From the NCBI GenBank assembly GCA_927441705.1, contig CAKMKH010000043.1:1-64000 (forward strand): a stretch of 64,000 nucleotides of DNA. Direction: 5' to 3'. This stretch comes from an uncultured Acholeplasmataceae bacterium. Lineage in GTDB: Bacteria > Bacillota_I > Bacilli_A > Acholeplasmatales > Acholeplasmataceae. This document shows, one piece after another, positions 59,401 through 64,000 of this stretch. How positions within the stretch are numbered: position 1 is the stretch's first letter; the number at the start of each line of letters is the position of its first letter. Under the pieces are notes generated by a model, which was given only the letters and a program-made list of their open reading frames with translations, was not told the DNA's origin and made no database searches. A program made the position numbers and the translations under genes.

Positions 59401-59870
59401 TCGTATCCACTATAAACTAAAAATGTAACTAAATCCTCTATATGATAATTTTTATCTTTATTAAGCCTTTTCGCAGCATTTCTATAATCTTTAGGGGTAA
59501 GTTGTCTTTGACTCATGCCTTGGGTTGTAGTTACTACAATAAAAGGTTTATCAGTCATAAGTTGATTTAATGTATATAATCTTTCACTTTTAAACTCAGG
59601 AGATCCAAGAGCCATCATTGATGTTAGTGTTTCATCCGCTGGATAAAACAAAACTTGCTCAGGATCATTTATGTTTGCTAGCGTATCATAATATTTTTGT
59701 GCTTCATATAAGTTGGGTGTAACAACAAAAACAGTTTTATTTATCGTCAAAAACCTTTTAGAAATTAAATAACAATTGTAGCTATCTGTTGATGATTTTA
59801 AATATACTGTTTTTTGATTTTGATTTAATAATTGTAATAACTGTTCATCAAGTTTAATTACATCAAGCAT
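56454..59870 (-). CDS. mfd: Transcription-repair coupling factor
   Basis: The 1138-residue protein releases stalled RNA polymerase and recruits UvrA. It has the UvrB-like N-terminal region (about 1-340), the polymerase-interaction CarD-like domain (DLSVGDYVVHYDYGIGQYVG, about 475-494), the helicase core with GDVGFGKTEVALRAAFKA (about 620), DEEQRFGV, SATPIPRTL and TTIIETGVDIPN, and the C-terminal TRCF domain. The length is normal. It keeps the Firmicutes order prs-pth-mfd. Confidence 0.98.
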   Translation of the reverse strand: MLDVIKLDEQLLQLLNQNQKTVYLKSSTDSYNCYLISKRFLTINKTVFVVTPNLYEAQKYYDTLANINDPEQVLFYPADETLTSMMALGSPEFKSERLYTLNQLMTDKPFIVVTTTQGMSQRQLTPKDYRNAAKRLNKDKNYHIEDLVTFLVYSGYERAFTVENPGEFSLRGHILDIFPLNNEHPFRLDFFDDILEQIKVFKVEDQRSFAEVDQVEIAPIHELFYTDQMKTKAISNIRKHFDAFDLSERESDKFNQDIENLELRQKLDGLNIYIPFFNQEKTTLIDFSTEHEIFMIDTHKMKVNDEHIKNDLETYAVTMSGRAFLSIAYRLTLSEMLTIKHIEIDNFGISNNEGYNLNIQATNTYQSNMQLFYTDIFDYIGKYKIFLCLKTKHYFDEMKSFLHSKNLSYERQIKDITGIFLLDISSYGSFISHKDKVIILDESEIFSYKMRPAIRYRSVLNQSTKIRQIDDLSVGDYVVHYDYGIGQYVGLKTMELSSEKRDYLQIIYANDESLYVPMDQIDMVLKYSSYEGQRPKLSKMGGKTWSKTKASVRMRIKDLSDRLIKLYAIRDQAVGFAYSKDNDMMEAFERDFKFETTRDQQRAIIETKHDMQENKPMDRLICGDVGFGKTEVALRAAFKAVLNQKQVLYLVPTTILARQHFYTFKERFDKYGANVALLSRFVTAKQQKQVIEKLSKGYIDVVIGTHRLLSGDIKYKDLGLLIIDEEQRFGVEHKEKIREIKHNVDTLTLSATPIPRTLQMSLMGLKDLSMIETPPMNRYPVQTYVVERQDALVKEAITRELARGGQVFYLFNQVKGIEGMVKRLQNLVPEARITYAHGKMNREGLESVISDFIDHQYDILVSTTIIETGVDIPNTNTLIIHDADKLGLSQLYQIRGRVGRSDRIAYAYLLYDQFKDINDEAKKRLSAIQDFTALGSGYKIAMRDLSIRGAGDILGAEQSGFIDSVGIELYMKLLEEAITGESLDKPKSTQIDEIYAARHVDPNYVNHDSARIEIHKRISELNRLEDVNDLKLELVDRFGELDADLLLYMYEKLYKKLSSKMGAHKTMVELYQTTLVLSMEASSTIDGKKLFDKAENFKTAPVRLSYFKGHVHIQLVTKNIKQHWLYVFDQFLDDFIYN

Positions 59871-59892
59871 GAGTATCCTCCAGAAGTAAAAA

Positions 59893-59912
59893 CCCCAAAC
59901 TTATGTTTGGGT
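59893..59912 (-). terminator. Hairpin at the end of pth
   Basis: A 7-bp stem CCCAAAC/GTTTGGG with a 4-nt loop is followed by TTTTTAC on the minus strand. It overlaps the last codons of pth and may attenuate transcription into mfd. Confidence 0.7.
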
Positions 59913-60470
59913 GTTAAATGCTGTCATAATATCAGTAAATGGAACACCTTTAATAAATTGATTGATAATGTCTTTTGATTTTTCAATCGCAATTGCTATA
60001 TCTATCATCTCTTGCTTGCCAAATTGACTTAAGACATAATGATCAAGTGCCATATTGGAATTATTGCTTACACCTATACGCACGCGTTTAAATTCATTAG
60101 TGTGACATAATCCGATGATATTCTTAAGCCCATTATGTCCACCATGGCCACCAAATGCTCTTAATCTTAATCTTCCTGTATCTAAGTTGATGTCATCAAC
60201 AAATACGATAATATCTTCTATCTCTATATCATAATATTTCATTATTTTTATAATAGCTTCACCAGAAAGATTCATATAAGTGGATGGCTTTAGAAACATC
60301 ACTTTTTCTTGATAAATGTTTCCCATAAAAACTTCAGCATTAAATTTACTGTCATATTTAAATGTTTGTTTTAAATCATTTGCATATTGATCTAAAACCA
60401 TGAAACCCACATTATGTCTTGTTTGTTGGTATTTAATCCCTGGGTTTCCTAATCCGATAATTAATTTCAC
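59901..60470 (-). CDS. pth: Peptidyl-tRNA hydrolase
   Basis: The 189-residue enzyme recycles peptidyl-tRNA. GLGNPGIKYQQTRHNVGF (catalytic His about 20), MNLSGEAI, the catalytic Asp in FVDDINLDTGRLRLRAFGGHGGHNGLKNI (in parts, about 91-119) and RVRIGVSN are conserved. It overlaps prs by 4 bp. The hairpin at its end lies before mfd. Confidence 0.97.
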   Translation of the reverse strand: MKLIIGLGNPGIKYQQTRHNVGFMVLDQYANDLKQTFKYDSKFNAEVFMGNIYQEKVMFLKPSTYMNLSGEAIIKIMKYYDIEIEDIIVFVDDINLDTGRLRLRAFGGHGGHNGLKNIIGLCHTNEFKRVRIGVSNNSNMALDHYVLSQFGKQEMIDIAIAIEKSKDIINQFIKGVPFTDIMTAFNTQT

Positions 60471-61447
60471 TCTTTATCATCCTTGTGTGTGATTCGATCA
60501 AATATTTGACTGATAGGTTCATCATTAACGATATGGAGAATTGATTGTCCTAATAATGGTCCTATTGAAAGTTGAGTTACCTTATGTGACTTACACTCAC
60601 TATTTAACTCTATTGTATCTGTTACTACGACTTCTTTTATAACTGATTCTTCAAGTCTACATACTGCGTTATTAGAAAATACTGCATGTGTTGCTGCTGC
60701 ATATACTTCTAAAGCTCCAGCATCTAATAGTGCTTGTGCTCCTGCAACTAGTGTACCTGCAGTGTCGATAATATCATCAACCATGATTGCGATTTTACCC
60801 TCAACATCACCAATGATATTTTGTACTTCTGCTTGATTAGGAGCTGGTCTTCTTTTATCTATGATAGCTAATGGAGAATTAAATATTTTTGCAAACATTC
60901 TAGCTCTAGTTACACCTCCATGATCTGGAGATACAACAACTACATTATCTAATTTCTTGTTGTAAAGAAAATAATCTGCTAGAAGTGGCGCTGCTGGAAA
61001 ATTATCAATTGGTTTATCAAAGAAACCTTGAATTTGAGCTGCATGTAAGTCAATTGATATAACACGATCAACACCAGCAACTTGTAGCATATCTGCAACC
61101 AGTTTAGCTGTAATTGGTTGGCGAGATTTTGATTTTCTGTCTTGTCTTGAATAACCATAATATGGCATGATAACTGTTACCGACTTAGCAGATGCTCTTT
61201 TGAGTGCATCTGAGAAAATAAGTAATTCCATTAAATGTTCATTAGCTGGTGATGAAGTCGATTGAATCACGAAAACATGATGCCCTCTAACGCTCTCTTC
61301 AATATTAATAGATATTTCACCATCTGCAAATTTTACAACATCAACTTTAGATATTTCAATACCTGATGATGCTGAAATTTCTTCTGCAAGTGCTTTGTTT
61401 GAACTCAAAGCAAATAATTTGATTTTCTTACCGTAAACAATGGACAT
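60467..61447 (-). CDS. prs: Ribose-phosphate pyrophosphokinase
   Basis: The 326-residue enzyme makes PRPP from ribose-5-phosphate and ATP. FADGEISINIEESVRG, SIDLHAAQIQGFFDKP (about 130-145) and the PRPP loop IMVDDIIDTAGTLV (about 220-233) are conserved. It is upstream of and overlapping pth; in Firmicutes glmU precedes it, but here a MATE gene lies upstream with its own terminator. Confidence 0.97.
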   Translation of the reverse strand: MSIVYGKKIKLFALSSNKALAEEISASSGIEISKVDVVKFADGEISINIEESVRGHHVFVIQSTSSPANEHLMELLIFSDALKRASAKSVTVIMPYYGYSRQDRKSKSRQPITAKLVADMLQVAGVDRVISIDLHAAQIQGFFDKPIDNFPAAPLLADYFLYNKKLDNVVVVSPDHGGVTRARMFAKIFNSPLAIIDKRRPAPNQAEVQNIIGDVEGKIAIMVDDIIDTAGTLVAGAQALLDAGALEVYAAATHAVFSNNAVCRLEESVIKEVVVTDTIELNSECKSHKVTQLSIGPLLGQSILHIVNDEPISQIFDRITHKDDKE

Positions 61448-61593
61448 GGATTACACCTCTTTATTGATTTCAATTCTATTATACATGATTTAGGCCTATA
61501 TTTTTAGTCATTTTATTATAAAATACTGAAATAATGTATGAATGTTTTTTTGTTTCACAGTACTGAAAGATAAATAAGTGAGATAAAAAGAAA

Positions 61594-61611
61594 AGTCACT
61601 AAAAAGTGACT
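61594..61611 (-). terminator. Terminator of the MATE gene
   Basis: A 7-bp stem AGTCACT/AGTGACT with a 4-nt A/T loop, then TTTTCTTTTT on the minus strand, lies 17 nt after the stop. Confidence 0.85.
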
Positions 61612-61627
61612 GTCCTAAGGCTTTTGA

Positions 61628-62956
61628 TTAAGATGTCTCAATTAATTCCATTCTCATCCATTTTTTTCTAGACCATCTAATTGTCATTGATAATCCTCTA
61701 AAGATTTCATCCATAGATAAAGCTAAAAATACACCTATAATACCTAGTTCTAATCTGATAGCGAATATGTATGTAAATAACACAGCTATACCAAACATAG
61801 AGATAACCGCCATGACAACAGGAAAGATGGTATCTCCAGCTGAACGAAGAGCTGCAATAAAAATCATGTTCATTGATCTTCCAATTTCAATAATAATCGC
61901 AAGATACAAAACATTTCTGATCATAGTTACTATTTCAGGATCATCTGTAAAAAGATTTATCAGAGGATACGCAAATATATTTAATAAACCCGTTATAATA
62001 ACAATCATTATTAAGGCTATCTTAAATGTTTTAAATGTATGTTTAAGTGCTGGTTCAGGATTTCTTTCTCCTATATAGTATCCGACAATGATCGAATTTC
62101 CGCTTGCGACTGCAAAAGTGAATATAAATACATAAGATAGAATTAGCATGATATAGGATTGTGCAATAACTGCCTCAGGGCTAATCTGATTTACAAAAAA
62201 TAAAATTAAAACTTGAGCTATATTATACATCACGTTTTCTGTGGCAGCTGGAATACCTACATAAAGTATTTTTTTAAGTTGTGTGATATATAATCTGATT
62301 TTATGCAACTTAATTTTTAATATTTTATATGCAAATATAATTAACAAAACAACCATCACAATTCTTGCAACAAGTGTTCCAATTGCTGCGCCGTGTACGC
62401 CTAGAGAAGGTGCTCCAAATAATCCATAAATCAATACAGCATTAATGATTATATTCACTAAGTTTCCTACCCCCATAATAATCATCACAACTTTTGGGTG
62501 TGAAAAACTTCTAAAAGCAGTTGATAATCCAACTCGAATAGATACAAAAACTAAAGAAAATCCGACAATGCGTATATAGGTAGTTGAATCCTCTATAAAT
62601 ACTGCATCAGTTCCAATTAGAGTGATAAATTCACGTCCAAACAACATGACAAATCCTGATAATAAAACACCTAATATTAAATTTCCAAATACACCTGTAA
62701 CAACTGTATCTTTAGCTTTTTGTTCTTGGTTCGCCCCTAGATATTGAGCAGATACAACGCCGATACCAAGTGCTAAAACATTAACAACTATAGCAAATAA
62801 AAATAAAATACGATTAGACACTCCAACACTACCTACAGCAGTATCTGAGTAGTTCGATAACATTATTGTATCTACTGTTCCTAAAAGTGTAAAAAACAAT
62901 AGTTCTATGAATATTGGCCATGATAGTTTATATATATTTTTTTCTAATTTTTTCAT
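61628..62956 (-). CDS. MATE-family efflux transporter
   Basis: The 442-residue protein has 12 predicted helices in two MatE halves (about 12-170 and 235-400), with WPIFIELLFFTLLGTVDTIM in helix 1 and QYLGANQEQKAKDTV after helix 2. It exports drugs or metabolites using a cation gradient. The ATG at 62956 is chosen because AGGTGA lies upstream; a GTG three codons earlier overlaps that site. It interrupts the spoVG-prs order usual in Firmicutes, so it may be a local insertion. Confidence 0.93.
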   Translation of the reverse strand: MKKLEKNIYKLSWPIFIELLFFTLLGTVDTIMLSNYSDTAVGSVGVSNRILFLFAIVVNVLALGIGVVSAQYLGANQEQKAKDTVVTGVFGNLILGVLLSGFVMLFGREFITLIGTDAVFIEDSTTYIRIVGFSLVFVSIRVGLSTAFRSFSHPKVVMIIMGVGNLVNIIINAVLIYGLFGAPSLGVHGAAIGTLVARIVMVVLLIIFAYKILKIKLHKIRLYITQLKKILYVGIPAATENVMYNIAQVLILFFVNQISPEAVIAQSYIMLILSYVFIFTFAVASGNSIIVGYYIGERNPEPALKHTFKTFKIALIMIVIITGLLNIFAYPLINLFTDDPEIVTMIRNVLYLAIIIEIGRSMNMIFIAALRSAGDTIFPVVMAVISMFGIAVLFTYIFAIRLELGIIGVFLALSMDEIFRGLSMTIRWSRKKWMRMELIETS

Positions 62957-63039
62957 AAAAATCACCTATTTTCCAAAGTATTATATCACTTATTCTTTAG
63001 AAAATGACATTATCGAATATAAAAACGATTTCATAATAA

Positions 63040-63069
63040 AAATACCGCTACAAAGGTGTAGTGGTATTT
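63040..63069 (-). terminator. Second hairpin downstream of spoVG
   Basis: A 13-bp stem AAATACCGCTACA/TGTAGTGGTATTT with an AAGG-type loop (one G-T pair) is followed by T-rich sequence on the minus strand. Confidence 0.7.
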
Positions 63070-63120
63070 GAATTTTAAAAATAACATATTAAATAAAATG
63101 ATTTATTTAGGCATACAAAA

Positions 63121-63150
63121 AAATACACCTCAGTTATCTAAAGTGTATTT
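63121..63150 (-). terminator. Terminator of spoVG
   Basis: An 8-bp stem AAATACAC/GTGTATTT (63121-63128 and 63143-63150), followed by a run of Ts on the minus strand, lies 12 nt after the spoVG stop. Confidence 0.8.
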
Positions 63151-63162
63151 GTCATTTACATA

Positions 63163-63435
63163 TTATTCTTCAGGTTCACTTTCTGACAACTCGTTATAAG
63201 CTTCAACGATTGCATCTTCGATAAGTTTTCTCATCTCACCATGAATTGGATGCGCGATGTCTCTGAAAGTTCCATTTGGAGTCTTTTTGCTTGGCATAGC
63301 TACAAACAATCCGTTTTCTCCCTCAATAATACGAATGTCGTGTACAACAAAACTATCATCGAAAGTTATTGTTGCTACTCCTCTTAATCTGCTTTCGCTT
63401 TGAACTGCTTTAACTCTAACATCTGTTATCTTCAT
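63163..63435 (-). CDS. spoVG: SpoVG-family RNA/DNA-binding regulator
   Basis: The 90-residue protein has ITDVRVKAVQSESRLRGVA at the start, ITFDDSFVVHDIRIIEG, and PSKKTPNGTFRDIAHPI (about 52-68), the nucleic-acid-binding region. The ATG at 63435 is preferred because the TTG start four codons upstream overlaps the GGAGG site. In non-spore-formers SpoVG acts as a global RNA-binding regulator. It follows ispE as in other Firmicutes. Confidence 0.97.
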   Translation of the reverse strand: MKITDVRVKAVQSESRLRGVATITFDDSFVVHDIRIIEGENGLFVAMPSKKTPNGTFRDIAHPIHGEMRKLIEDAIVEAYNELSESEPEE

Positions 63436-63504
63436 TATGCCCTCCAAGACGCTATAATTTTATACCTAAATTATAGCACAATCATTAAGCTATATAAAGT
63501 TTTT

Positions 63505-63999
63505 TTATGTTTTTATGCAGGTTTTGACGATTTTAACCCCAGTTTTCGAGGTGTTTTTTAAGATTTTTGACAGATTTAACTTGGAATTTATTAAAAAGAA
63601 TGTAGAACCGCTTCCACTCATTAGCAAGTGTTCATCAATATTCTTCAATGCTTTATATACATTTTCAAGTTCAGGATAACACAAAAATGTAGTTTCCATT
63701 AAGTCATTATAAGTATTCTCAAAGAATAAGTCCCATTTGTTTTCTTTATAATAAGTCAATAACTGAAAAAAATCTCGATTTAAACCTATCTTGTGATTTT
63801 TAAAAACATGTGCTGTAGATACTGTTATATTTGGATAAAACAAATAAATATCATCGATATTTGGAGCATTCAAAAACTCAAGTTTTTCTCCTCTGCCATA
63901 AACATAAGCTGGTTTTTCGTATAAACAAAACAAAGTGTCCGATCCTAAAGATAACGCAATATCTTCTAGCTCTTCCTTGCTTAATTGCAAATTCCATAG
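63505..63999 (-). CDS. ispE: 4-diphosphocytidyl-2-C-methyl-D-erythritol kinase, C-terminal part (cut by the window edge)
   Basis: The frame is open to the right edge (LWNLQLSKEELEDIALSLGSD). The visible 164 residues carry the GHMP-kinase C-terminal half: GSDTLFC, AYVYGRGEKL, the strand motif NITVSTAHVF and the last motif LLMSGSGSTFFLI. The Gly-Gly usual before the GRGE segment is replaced by EKPAY, so this part is divergent. It phosphorylates the product of IspD, and IspD-IspF are encoded at 51-52 kb. The gene is followed by spoVG. Confidence 0.92.
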   Translation of the reverse strand, partial: LWNLQLSKEELEDIALSLGSDTLFCLYEKPAYVYGRGEKLEFLNAPNIDDIYLFYPNITVSTAHVFKNHKIGLNRDFFQLLTYYKENKWDLFFENTYNDLMETTFLCYPELENVYKALKNIDEHLLMSGSGSTFFLINSKLNLSKILKNTSKTGVKIVKTCIKT

Positions 64000-64000
64000 T

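Overview
The window is AT-rich DNA (estimated by eye at about 30% GC) from a low-GC Gram-positive relative. The gene set and gene orders are those of Firmicutes: ispE-spoVG-prs-pth-mfd, tsaE-tsaB-rimI-tsaD, uvrA-hprK-lgt-trxB-whiA and glnS-pcrA. No cell-wall or sporulation genes occur among about 55 genes. Trp is encoded by TGG, and every recognised protein reads to full length with TGA as a stop. A wall-less lineage that keeps the standard code, near Acholeplasmatales or Izemoplasmatales, fits best. This is an inference from gene content, not a proven placement.

Left edge (1-5.2 kb): the C-terminal part of a helicase-like protein carrying a membrane insertion, an unknown coiled-coil protein, and a membrane-bound sensor with four PAS domains, a GGDEF domain and an HD-GYP domain.

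Accessory region (5.2-21.05 kb): oxidoreductases, an RND/MMPL exporter split by one in-frame stop, a TetR regulator, ferritin, an MFS exporter with its HTH regulator, a toxin-antitoxin pair, a zinc protease, a Fic protein and a GntR-controlled ABC transporter. Nearly all lie on the minus strand. The segments are separated by four degenerate copies of a module made of the 3' tail of tRNA-Glu, a short spacer and a terminator hairpin. The intact copy is the tRNA-Ser/tRNA-Glu operon at 21.1-21.3 kb. This looks like successive insertion of gene cassettes at the 3' end of one tRNA gene. No recombinase gene is visible.

Core region (21.4-64 kb): long minus-strand operons. They run in this order: tex and a small membrane protein; acpS-whiA-trxB-HAD phosphatase-lgt-hprK-membrane protein-uvrA-ligA; a 418-residue mini-helicase beside pcrA; glnS; a methyltransferase; a two-module surface protein; a plus-strand flavodoxin and FMN-binding protein pair; a GH3 lipoprotein; S1 protein-pgi-tsaE-tsaB-rimI-tsaD; degV; nifU-like; yutD; an ispD-ispF fusion; 5-formyl-THF cyclo-ligase; a degenerate GGDEF membrane protein; a 58-residue membrane protein too short for usual ORF lists; the c-di-AMP synthase gene dacA; an aminotransferase; mfd-pth-prs; a MATE exporter; spoVG; and the 3' part of ispE at the right edge.

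The most interesting points are the tRNA-Glu-anchored cassette array, the dacA operon (which carries a small membrane protein and a GdpP-like sensor without DHH domains where cdaR would be expected), the mini-PcrA paralogue, and the exporter split by a single stop codon.
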